Positions 17,960 through 26,129 of a stretch of 60,801 nucleotides of DNA are shown one piece after another. The first letter of the stretch is position 1; every line of letters starts with the position of its first letter. The position numbers and the translations under genes are program-made. Source of the DNA: Vibrio splendidus 12E03 (GTDB lineage Bacteria; Pseudomonadota; Gammaproteobacteria; Enterobacterales; Vibrionaceae); assembly GCF_000272105.2 (NCBI RefSeq), contig NZ_AJZD02000010.1, forward strand, positions 1 through 60,801. Reading direction: 5' to 3'. The notes beneath the pieces were generated by a model that was given only the letters and a program-made list of their open reading frames with translations, was not told where the DNA came from and did no database searches.

Positions 17960-19315
17960 CTATGACTCTTGAGTGATCTGCTCAATATCAACGATTTTTG
18001 AACGGTTCATAACGATCTTCCAACGGTAGTAGGTTGGTTCGTTATCATGGTTGTTCTCTTTAATGATCAGGTTGAGAAGATGACGCTTTTCTACTGATTC
18101 GCGGCTAACTTGCCCTTCATTCAAACGGTAGATCTTGTTCGAACCCTTATCCATCAATCGTGTCAGCGCCCTTAGGCTGATGGATAACGTTTCACGAGTC
18201 TCTTCATAACCACTCATGAACGTCGATGTCGACATCTCAGTGTGCGAACGGTAGTGCAGGATTTGCTCTTCACGTTGGACGACACGCTTCTTACGTATCG
18301 ATTGAATACGGTCTGCTAACTTAGAGAAATTTGCATAGTCCAACCATTCCAGTTTATGGCCGACAGATTTATTGGTCGTTGGGTCGAAGTAACGACGCTT
18401 CCATTTCGGTTTACCTTTACGCAGCCAGCGCCAAAGAATATCTCTCAAATCATCTTTGAAGATCTCACGTAGAGCGTAGATGAAAGACATCGCCACAATG
18501 AAAGAGGCGGTAATCTCACCAAGAAAGTCACGAGCCAAGATCACAGTAGTGGTCACGACAACCATCACCAAACCCGTTGCAATACCTTTCACGGCGCGCT
18601 TAACGTTCTTACCCATCGATGTCGTCTTTTCTTTAAGCACGATAGGGTGCTCAATCAAACGACGCAGCAAACGCATCTTGTTACTCAAGCGAGTAACGTC
18701 TTCTCGAACTCTCGCTGAGTTGTAGCGGTTCAGTTTACGGTGTGCAGTCTCTTTATCACAAAGCGTTAAGAGTCGTTCTTTAATCGTTGAATACTCACTG
18801 CCACGTGGCATATGCGAAACCAGCGATAAGAACTTTTGCTCTGTGTACCATGAAAGGTAGTTATCAATGTTTGCGTAGTAGCGTTTGAGGTTCTCTTCAT
18901 AGGGAATACTACGACGAAGCTTTTTCAGAATATCTAACGCCAGTTCAATTACTTCATCTACTTCATCAGCCGTTACGTCGTCACTATCAGTTTTATTTAA
19001 GCTGCTGACTGCTTTATCTAAAGCAATAACATATTGGTAGGCAAACAGACTCAAACTGACACGATACTGTGTTGTAGATAAGCGTCCACGTTTTGCTAAG
19101 CGACTGTGTACCAAAGGTAAAAGTGTTTTGTCACTATAGTAGGCACGTTTTTGAGTGATCGAGCTGTAGAAAAAGGCACTTTCAGAAAGCACTTCAGGAG
19201 TCAGTCCAAGTTCACCGGGAATGAATAGATAAACGTCCATGTCGAGCTTTTTGGTCTTAGCCATGGCATGGTTAATTTTAAGTGTTATCGCATCTTGTTT
19301 ATCAACGGTGATCAA
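17960..19315 (-). CDS. Conserved two-helix membrane protein of unknown function
   Basis: 451 residues that I do not assign to a named family. A mostly helical, charged N-terminal half (1-235) is followed by two adjacent membrane helices (about 243-261, GIATGLVMVVVTTTVILA, and 266-283, ITASFIVAMSFIYAL) and a very basic C-terminal half rich in Lys/Arg (RWLRKGKPKWKRRYFD, SIRKKRVVQREEQ). Both large domains should face the cytoplasm. It diverges from the cvfB-like gene with a short shared promoter region. The codon choice looks like its neighbours. Confidence 0.7.
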   Translation of the reverse strand: MITVDKQDAITLKINHAMAKTKKLDMDVYLFIPGELGLTPEVLSESAFFYSSITQKRAYYSDKTLLPLVHSRLAKRGRLSTTQYRVSLSLFAYQYVIALDKAVSSLNKTDSDDVTADEVDEVIELALDILKKLRRSIPYEENLKRYYANIDNYLSWYTEQKFLSLVSHMPRGSEYSTIKERLLTLCDKETAHRKLNRYNSARVREDVTRLSNKMRLLRRLIEHPIVLKEKTTSMGKNVKRAVKGIATGLVMVVVTTTVILARDFLGEITASFIVAMSFIYALREIFKDDLRDILWRWLRKGKPKWKRRYFDPTTNKSVGHKLEWLDYANFSKLADRIQSIRKKRVVQREEQILHYRSHTEMSTSTFMSGYEETRETLSISLRALTRLMDKGSNKIYRLNEGQVSRESVEKRHLLNLIIKENNHDNEPTYYRWKIVMNRSKIVDIEQITQES

Positions 19316-19412
19316 CGATGTCTCCTAGAATGTAAAAATATGAATGAAACTAGCGAAAGCATATCAGAGATCACGTATAATCTCCGCCAAATTTAAAGTA
19401 GAGACAACCTTG

Positions 19413-20252
19413 ATGATTAATATTGGTCAAATAAACAACTTAGAAGTAGTGAAACAAGCAGACTTCGGTGTATTCCTTGACGCGAGCGACTATGGAACCG
19501 TGTTGCTGCCTAAACGATTTACTCCTGAAGGTGTTGAAATTGGTCAAAAGCTAGATGTTTTCTTATACATAGATTCTGACAACCAGATCGCTGCAACGAC
19601 TGAAAAACCGATCGCTCAAGTAGGCCAGTTTGGTTTGATGACGGTTGAAGGTGTTAACAGCACTGGTGCGTTCATGAGCTGGGGCGTGAAAGGTAAAGAC
19701 CTTCTTGTTCCTTTCAGCGAGCAGCGCGGCCGTTTAAACGAAGGCCAGTCAATCTTAGTATATGTGTATATCGATAAAGCATCGAGCCGTATCGTTGGTA
19801 CAACGAAGTTCAATAAATGGTTAGACAACACGCCTGCGACTTATAAGCAAAATGAGCAAGTCGATCTCATTATCGCTGAGCGTAGCCAATTGGGTTACAA
19901 AGCGATCGTGAACGGTGAACACTGGGGTATGATTTTCCCATCTGATATCATCGGTAAGCTGTTCATTGGTAAAACACTAAAAGGCTATATTAAAAACGTT
20001 CGTGAAGAAGACGGTAAGATTGATCTGTCTCTTCAGAAGGTTGGTGTGGCTAAGATGGATGACCTAAGCACTAAGGTTCTTGACCTGCTTGAGAAGAAAG
20101 GCGGTTACCTGCCTTTGAATGATAAGTCTTCTCCTGAAGTTATTTTCTCTGCATTCAGAACCAGCAAAGGTACGTTCAAGAAGACCATTGGTGGTTTGTA
20201 CAAATCTGGCAAGATCACTATCGACAAAGAAGGCATCAGCCTAGTTAAATAA
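19413..20252 (+). CDS. CvfB-like S1-domain RNA-binding protein
   Basis: About 279 residues from MINIGQINNLEVVKQ; an upstream ATG at 19344 would add 23 residues that do not look like the family, while GTAGAGACA precedes the chosen start. The protein has tandem S1/OB-type folds (GVFLDASDYGTVLLPKRF; GAFMSWGVKGKDLLVPFSEQ; the last with GYIKNVREEDGKIDLSLQK) and a C-terminal winged helix (VIFSAFRTSKGTFKKTIGGL), the CvfB/YitL layout. Family members bind RNA and affect virulence regulation in Staphylococcus. The role in Vibrio is not known. Confidence 0.87.
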   Translation: MINIGQINNLEVVKQADFGVFLDASDYGTVLLPKRFTPEGVEIGQKLDVFLYIDSDNQIAATTEKPIAQVGQFGLMTVEGVNSTGAFMSWGVKGKDLLVPFSEQRGRLNEGQSILVYVYIDKASSRIVGTTKFNKWLDNTPATYKQNEQVDLIIAERSQLGYKAIVNGEHWGMIFPSDIIGKLFIGKTLKGYIKNVREEDGKIDLSLQKVGVAKMDDLSTKVLDLLEKKGGYLPLNDKSSPEVIFSAFRTSKGTFKKTIGGLYKSGKITIDKEGISLVK

Positions 20253-20273
20253 GCGAGCTTGTCGGTCAAAAAA

Positions 20274-20299
20274 AAGCCCAAACTTTCCTGTTTGGGCTT
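20274..20299. terminator. Terminator after cvfB-like gene
   Basis: AAGCCCAAAC-TTTCCT-GTTTGGGCTT, a perfect 10-bp stem with an A-run on the left (T-run for the minus strand). It begins 22 bases after the stop codon. Confidence 0.8.
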
Positions 20300-20484
20300 A
20301 GGGGAAAGGGCTCCGAAGAGCCTACGCTAATCGTTTTAATTCTTTGACTGTTAGACTGAAGTCTAGTTTAAATTTCCTAATAAGCGATTTTTGTTATTGG
20401 AAATAGCGACTTGAATTGATATTTATGTAATTAATTGTTGATTTTACAGTGCTTCCCTTGAAATGAACTAGCCGACAAGAATAG

Positions 20485-20520
20485 AAAAAGCCCAAACAAT
20501 GAAGATTGTTTGGGCTTTTT
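20485..20520. terminator. Bidirectional terminator next to rsmF
   Basis: AAAAAGCCCAAACAAT-GAAG-ATTGTTTGGGCTTTTT, a perfect 16-bp stem with A and T runs on its sides. It serves rsmF on the minus strand and anything entering from the left. Confidence 0.92.
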
Positions 20521-20556
20521 GTTTTTCTCAGTACAGTGTGAGCTTTAATCGAACGA

Positions 20557-21978
20557 CTAGAAAAGGTTTTTGTCGCGTACTAGCTCTCTTGGTAAGCCGT
20601 TCTTCACTCGGTTACCTACCCATTTGCCAAGGCCGATGATTGCGCCGTTGTATTTTACTAGTACTTCGCCTTTGCCTGACAAGCCTTCTGGGCGAACGTC
20701 TCGGCCCATGAACCATTCTCGAGCATCTTCGATGCTGAGGTCTATAATGTTAGCTTCATTACCTGTCGCGAGCGTTGTCGCGACTTGATGTTGCCATCGA
20801 TAACCTTTTTTATGGGTTTCAGCGATCTTGATGCCCATGCGAGAGAAACGGAATGCACCGATCATAGGCTCTAGCGCTTCTGGGAATAGCCAAACGTCTT
20901 TATCTCGGATCCAAACTTGAGTATCACTTGGTAGTTCGATATCGAGAGCACTAAGCAGTTGTTCAGCGATTTCTTGCTGAGCTTTCTTTGGCGCTTTTTC
21001 AAATGGGAACTTACCCATGCGTTTTTTAACTTCTGGTGGAGTCACAGACGCTAGTTTACGGATACGTGCAACAAAGAAACCTTCAGAGTCATATACCTGA
21101 GGGAAGATGTGAAGAAAGCCTTCTTCAGTCGTCGTTGCTTTTGCGTTGTCGAACAGTGATTCAAGAGATTCAAACTCAACCGCATCACCAAAGGTTTCTT
21201 TTAGGTGATGGCACACTTGTTGGTTCTCTTCAGTGCTTAACGTACATGTTGAGTAAACCAAAACACCATTAGGTTTAAGAGCATGGAATGCACTTTCAAT
21301 CAGGTCTTTTTGCGTGTCGGCAATATCGACTACAGATTGATACGTCCAGTTCTTCATCGCATCGGCGTCTTTACGAATGGTACCTTCGCCAGAGCAGGGT
21401 GCGTCAAGCAACACAGCATCAAACTGTTCTGGTAACCAACCACCGAAAACTCGACCGTCAAAGTTACTTAGAGCGGCATTACGGACACCGCAACGTTCGA
21501 TGTTAGCGTGAAGGACTTTCACACGGCTTGCTGCGTATTCATTGGCAACTAACACACCGCGATTATTCATTAGTGCCGCGATTTGCGTTGTTTTAGAGCC
21601 GGGTGCAGCCGCAGTGTCTAACACCGCTTGGTAATCAGCTTCACCTTGGAAAAGTGCCGAAGGTGGCATCATCGAGCTGGCTTCTTGGATGTAGAAAAGA
21701 CCAGACATGTGTTCTGCCGTATTACCTAGTGGTGCTTCACTTTCGTCCGCTGTAATCCAAAAGCCCGTTTCGCACCAAGGTACAGGTTCCAGTTCCCAGC
21801 CTTTCTCTTTTGCTCGTACTAGGAAGTCTTCAACACTGATTTTCAATGTGTTGACTCGAATACTTTTACGAAGTGGTTTTTGGCATGACGCGACAAAAGA
21901 AGCCATATCTAGATGACTAGGCATGATTGCTTCGATGTGCGTTAGGAATTCTTCAGGAATATATACGTTAGCGTGCAA
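20557..21978 (-). CDS. rsmF: 16S rRNA m5C1407 methyltransferase RsmF
   Basis: 473 residues (E. coli RsmF 479). The SAM site is LDTAAAPGSKTTQIAALM, and the two cysteines of the m5C mechanism are in LLDAPCSGEGT and VYSTCTLSTEENQ. The C-terminal part carries the YebU-specific RNA-binding (PUA-like) extension. It modifies C1407 of 16S rRNA on the 30S subunit. As in enterics it adjoins letAB (yebS-yebT), 169 bases downstream of letB and on the same strand. Confidence 0.95.
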   Translation of the reverse strand: MHANVYIPEEFLTHIEAIMPSHLDMASFVASCQKPLRKSIRVNTLKISVEDFLVRAKEKGWELEPVPWCETGFWITADESEAPLGNTAEHMSGLFYIQEASSMMPPSALFQGEADYQAVLDTAAAPGSKTTQIAALMNNRGVLVANEYAASRVKVLHANIERCGVRNAALSNFDGRVFGGWLPEQFDAVLLDAPCSGEGTIRKDADAMKNWTYQSVVDIADTQKDLIESAFHALKPNGVLVYSTCTLSTEENQQVCHHLKETFGDAVEFESLESLFDNAKATTTEEGFLHIFPQVYDSEGFFVARIRKLASVTPPEVKKRMGKFPFEKAPKKAQQEIAEQLLSALDIELPSDTQVWIRDKDVWLFPEALEPMIGAFRFSRMGIKIAETHKKGYRWQHQVATTLATGNEANIIDLSIEDAREWFMGRDVRPEGLSGKGEVLVKYNGAIIGLGKWVGNRVKNGLPRELVRDKNLF

Positions 21979-22061
21979 AAGACTATCTCGATTTATTGCA
22001 TTAATGCGGGGAGTTTAAAGCAAAATGAGGTCGCCCTAAACCATATTTATAGCAAACAACA

Positions 22062-22087
22062 AAAATGCAGCCGAATGGCTGCATTTT
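22062..22087 (-). terminator. Terminator of letAB
   Basis: AAAATGCAGCC-GAAT-GGCTGCATTTT is a perfect 11-bp stem, with Ts following on the minus strand. It is located between letB and rsmF, so rsmF has its own promoter. Confidence 0.88.
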
Positions 22088-22147
22088 GATGAAGAATTAG
22101 TCTTTGTTAAGCGGCATTAATTTGCATGGAGCTTCTGAGGATTCACT

Positions 22148-24805
22148 CTATGGACGAGGAATCGCGGTTCTCCATGATTTCCACTCATCTTCGGCTTGAG
22201 GATAGAGGTAGAAAGACTGATCTTCGCTTGCCACTGGTTGAAGCTCATTCGTCGGTGGTGTTGAGAATGTAATACCACCTCTTAATAAGCTGTCTACCGT
22301 TCCAGCTTTGATGTTTGCGCCTGACAGACCGATAGAGACATCGACGCCCGATACGTTCCAGAACACGGTGTTTGCGCGGATCAGATACGCATAGTCTGGT
22401 TCTATTTGAATCGTAGAGATGATGCGGTCAGCAAACTCGCCCAGCTGAACATCAATAACACTGCCGATTTCTAGCTCACGGAATAAGATAGGAGTGCCTT
22501 CAGATACCGAGCCTCTCGTTTCGCTTTGTAGCTTGAATATCTTGCCTTCAGGCTGCACGGGTCCCTTGCTAAGCTCAAATTTCGTGTTTCTTTCACCTTT
22601 GCCAGGATCTACGTTGATGTGCTTAGAGAGTAGCGCAGAGACGTTTTTGATGCCGTTAAGGCCAATCTCAGGTTCTGCCAACCAAAAGTGACTGTTCGCC
22701 ACGGCAATCTTGTCGACGTACTCAGGTAAAATACGCGCAGTAATTTCAATACCGCCCTTGTTGAAGTTCGGAATCACCAAAGTAACCTCACCAACAGTGA
22801 CACCTTGATATTTGATCGCCATGCCCTTGCTGACTTCTTGATCGCCAGAAGAGGTGATAGTAATTGCGCGGCCAAATTTTCGAGCGGATTTGGAATCTTT
22901 ATAGAGCTTCCACACATCGCCGAGTTTGTTATCGATTCCCGGCAGCGAGTCAAAAGCAATACCGCCTTGGATAAGGGTTTTAACTGGTGCCGCCTTAATA
23001 CTGATACCTGATAGCGACGCATCAACCTCAACGCCTGAGCGGTTCCAGAAAACGGTATGCTTATTGAGTAAGTGCGTGTAACGATTTTCGATCGTGACTT
23101 TGATTCTTACGCCACCGTCTGCAAGCTGAAAATCAGAAATACTGCCCACTTGTAGGTTGCGGTAGAGTAGTGGGCTACCTTTAGAAATTGATGGTAATTC
23201 ACTCGCAAATAATGAAAGCGTCTTTGAACCAGACTGATTAAACTTGGCGATTTCTGCTAACGATTTACTCTGGAAAAGTTGGTAGTCCGTTCTAGCTTCA
23301 GATTTGCCTTCACTCACAAAGCTGATCGAGCCAGTAAGAAGCTGTTTTGCCGGTGGAACCGTAACACTTAGACCTGATTCGGTCAGCTCTGCAGTCGCAC
23401 TACCTGTAACAAAGAAACGGTTGTGACTTTTGATAAGGTGCGCGTACTCGTTATCGATAAGCGCATCCATGAATACTTCGTGCTTATCAGAGCCAGAGCC
23501 AACACCATCGACTAAACCCACTTGGATGATAGAACCAACGGCAATGCCTTTGTAGAGCAGTTGTGTGCCGACATCTAACCCAAACGAATTGTTCGACGTT
23601 AAGCGAATCGCAACGGATTTCTCTTGTTCCTGACTGAATTCATTTTTGCGGATCGCAGTAAATCGACGCGCTTTTTCACCTTCGCCCGGTACTAAGGTTA
23701 AAAAGTTACCTGTCACTAAGTTGGCAATATTTTTCATACCAGTAAGTGACAGTTCAGCCTCTTCTAGAACGAATTTACTGCCGCTATTTAAAAAGTCACT
23801 GAATGCTGGTTGGATAGCGGCAGATGCAACCACGTTCTCGCGCCCTTCACTCAGCGACAAGTCAGTGATTTGACCGATTTCGATGCCGCGATACATGATC
23901 GGAGCACCTGTTGCACTGATCTTGTTGTCGTCTGGAACAGCGATCTTGATAGAGATACCACGGCCCGCTGTTTTCAAATCTGGGTAGAGTTTGAACTTGG
24001 TGTTCATCTCAACCGGTTGACCTTCTCCTGGAGAGTCAACCGCAATTGAACCGCCAAGTAATGCACTTAGGCTTTCTAAGCGAACGTCAACACCTGAAAA
24101 TCCAATACTGGCGCCTAAGCCACTTACATTCCAAAAACGGCTTTGATCAGTAATGATATGGCTGTATTCATCTTTAATTGACGCTTGAATGGTTACGGAT
24201 TTAGCGTTGTCGTTTAACTGGTAGTTGTAAACCTCACCAATGGGAATTTTACGGTAAACGATTTGAGAACCAACAGACACACCACCCAGGTCTTTGGTCG
24301 TCAGTGAAATATTCAAACCTTCAGAAGCCAGTAGGTCGGAAGGGGCGGATTCTAAGGCTTGGAAAACGGTTTCTGGGTCTTCTTTGGTTTCGCTAGGGTG
24401 AATAGCGATATAGTTACCTGAAACAAGTGCGTCTAACCCTGATATACCAGACAAACTTGCAGTCGGCTTCACAAGCCAAAAACGAGTTCCTTTTGAAAGT
24501 AGCTTCTTCGCTTCTGGGTAGATGTCAGCATCGACATAGATGCTCGATAGATCTTTGGATAAAGTGATGTCGCGCACCATACCCACCTCTAAACCTTGGT
24601 AACGAATCGTTGTTCGACCTGCGACTAAACCTGCGGCATCTGAGAAGTATATCTGCACACGTTGCCCAGCATCGTGTATTGATTTCATGACCAACCAAGC
24701 GGCTAAAGCGACGGTTAATATCGGCAGAATCCACAAAGGTGAGATGCCTTTGTTTTTTCTTACTTCTGGTGAATATGATGTTTGTGACTGGTTATCGTTG
24801 TTCAT
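22148..24805 (-). CDS. letB: LetB (YebT) seven-MCE-domain lipid-transport tunnel protein
   Basis: 885 residues (E. coli 877). One N-terminal membrane anchor (about 22-40) is followed by seven MCE repeats. I count exactly seven copies of the MCE core: QGLEVGMV, RKIPIGEV, RGIEIGQI, KGIAVGSI, RNLQVGSI, QGVTVGEV, RELEIGSV. LetB hexamers span the periplasm as a segmented tube for lipids between inner and outer membranes. It overlaps letA by 14 bases, so the two are translationally coupled. Confidence 0.96.
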   Translation of the reverse strand: MNNDNQSQTSYSPEVRKNKGISPLWILPILTVALAAWLVMKSIHDAGQRVQIYFSDAAGLVAGRTTIRYQGLEVGMVRDITLSKDLSSIYVDADIYPEAKKLLSKGTRFWLVKPTASLSGISGLDALVSGNYIAIHPSETKEDPETVFQALESAPSDLLASEGLNISLTTKDLGGVSVGSQIVYRKIPIGEVYNYQLNDNAKSVTIQASIKDEYSHIITDQSRFWNVSGLGASIGFSGVDVRLESLSALLGGSIAVDSPGEGQPVEMNTKFKLYPDLKTAGRGISIKIAVPDDNKISATGAPIMYRGIEIGQITDLSLSEGRENVVASAAIQPAFSDFLNSGSKFVLEEAELSLTGMKNIANLVTGNFLTLVPGEGEKARRFTAIRKNEFSQEQEKSVAIRLTSNNSFGLDVGTQLLYKGIAVGSIIQVGLVDGVGSGSDKHEVFMDALIDNEYAHLIKSHNRFFVTGSATAELTESGLSVTVPPAKQLLTGSISFVSEGKSEARTDYQLFQSKSLAEIAKFNQSGSKTLSLFASELPSISKGSPLLYRNLQVGSISDFQLADGGVRIKVTIENRYTHLLNKHTVFWNRSGVEVDASLSGISIKAAPVKTLIQGGIAFDSLPGIDNKLGDVWKLYKDSKSARKFGRAITITSSGDQEVSKGMAIKYQGVTVGEVTLVIPNFNKGGIEITARILPEYVDKIAVANSHFWLAEPEIGLNGIKNVSALLSKHINVDPGKGERNTKFELSKGPVQPEGKIFKLQSETRGSVSEGTPILFRELEIGSVIDVQLGEFADRIISTIQIEPDYAYLIRANTVFWNVSGVDVSIGLSGANIKAGTVDSLLRGGITFSTPPTNELQPVASEDQSFYLYPQAEDEWKSWRTAIPRP

Positions 24806-26063
24806 TCACTGACTCATCTTTAGAGGTGTAGTTATCCCAAATTAGCCTAGGATCTAAGCTTTCCGCTGCCAGCATCGTGAGAACAACTACGACGCCAAAA
24901 GCGACTGCACCATAACCTGGTGTAAAGTTTAAAATCTGTCCACGGTCGACCAAGGTCATCATGATCGAAATAACGAACAGATCCATTACCGACCATTTCC
25001 CCACCCATTTCACGATGAAATAGATGGTCATACGTTGCCTGTGGTAAACGGCGCGATTCATCTTGATGCAGATTAAGATGTACGCGAGGCCCAGTATTTT
25101 CGCGACGGGCACGACGATACTGGCAATGAAAATGATTGCTGCGATGCCATACATGTCGCTATTAATCAGCGAAGCGACACCGGAAATGATGGTGTCTTCC
25201 AGCCTTTGACCGTTTGTTATCAGGATAGAGATAGGAATGACGTTGGCTGGCACAATAGCCACTGATGCGGCAAATAATAGTGCCCATGTTTTCTGTATAG
25301 AGTAGGGCTTGCGGTGGTATAAGTCATGGTGACAACGCACGCAAGTATGTCCATCCGGTTGAGATAGGTGGCAGTTGTGACAGTGTACGTTCTTACTTTC
25401 AGCAAATGAGTAGTCAGATTCTTTTGTCCAAGCTTCCCAATAGCGACGCACGCTGATGCGGCTTACCAGTAATACACTGAAAAGCTGCAGAAGAATCAGG
25501 CCAATCAACCCAGGGCCGACAAAAATATCTGAGTAATCTTGCAGTTTGAAACATGAGACCGCCAAACTTACCAGAAACACATCCAACATCATCCAATGCT
25601 TTAATGTCTGGATGATGGCTAACGCATACTTAAATGGTGTAAAAAATTTAAAGCGCAATGATAAATGGGTAATGAGTACCGACGTACACACGAGCAACGG
25701 AGCGATCGAACTACAGAACAGGATCAGTAAGCCAAGCAGAGGGAAGCCTTCACCCATTAAAGTAAAGACGCCGGATGGTAACGTTGCAGGTATCATGACG
25801 CCAATCAGGCGAATACTGATGAATTCAAAAAAATGTGAGGGGATAAACAGCAATAAGCAGGTAATCGCAATTGCTAGGTTTCCAGAGAGGCTAGGGGTGC
25901 CGCCTCTATAAAGCTGAGTACCACACCTTGGGCAGTAAGCGGATTTCCCCAAAGGGATGTCCATTTTATCTACGGGAAGCTCGCAGCCCTGACAAAGGCG
26001 CACTGAGCTGCTGTCGCATTGGTGTTTTGTTGATAAAGGATTGGTTACGGATGGGGAGGTCAC
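24792..26063 (-). CDS. letA: LetA (YebS) inner-membrane partner of LetB, PqiA family
   Basis: About 423 residues with two PqiA-type domains, each preceded by a four-Cys zinc ribbon: LCQGCELP with YCPRCGTQ, and CHNCHLSQ with CVRCHHDL. Several membrane helices per half and the motifs VMLDVFLVSL-like (MMLDVFLVS) and VMDLFVISIMM follow. LetA is thought to load lipids into the LetB tube. There is no suitable ATG. I prefer GTG at 26063, preceded by GGGAGG four bases away; TTG at 26075 is possible. The ribosome site is inside a strong hairpin (see next entry). Confidence 0.93.
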   Translation of the reverse strand: MTSPSVTNPLSTKHQCDSSSVRLCQGCELPVDKMDIPLGKSAYCPRCGTQLYRGGTPSLSGNLAIAITCLLLFIPSHFFEFISIRLIGVMIPATLPSGVFTLMGEGFPLLGLLILFCSSIAPLLVCTSVLITHLSLRFKFFTPFKYALAIIQTLKHWMMLDVFLVSLAVSCFKLQDYSDIFVGPGLIGLILLQLFSVLLVSRISVRRYWEAWTKESDYSFAESKNVHCHNCHLSQPDGHTCVRCHHDLYHRKPYSIQKTWALLFAASVAIVPANVIPISILITNGQRLEDTIISGVASLINSDMYGIAAIIFIASIVVPVAKILGLAYILICIKMNRAVYHRQRMTIYFIVKWVGKWSVMDLFVISIMMTLVDRGQILNFTPGYGAVAFGVVVVLTMLAAESLDPRLIWDNYTSKDESVNEQR

Positions 26064-26073
26064 GCGACCTCCC
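26054..26073 (-). promoter_or_regulatory. Hairpin covering the letA ribosome site and start
   Basis: On the minus strand GGGAGGTC-GCGT-GACCTCCC is a perfect 8-bp stem. Its left arm is the ribosome-binding sequence, and the preferred GTG start begins in the loop. It could lower or regulate letA translation, or serve as part of an upstream terminator for the exporter gene (54 bases upstream). Confidence 0.6.
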
Positions 26074-26129
26074 AAGTTGAAACGTAAGTTAGGTTAGCAA
26101 CCCGACTTAAAGACCCAGAGACACAAACA

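Larger units (their letters stand above)
20253..20556. other. Intergenic region with twin terminators
   Basis: 304 bases between convergent genes. Two intrinsic terminators use the same stem core, AAGCCCAAAC/GTTTGGGCTT. A small hairpin GGCTC-CGAA-GAGCC (about 20309-20322) lies between them. The AT-rich 20340-20480 segment contains no convincing gene; a small RNA ending at the second terminator is possible but unsupported by a clear promoter. Confidence 0.5.
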
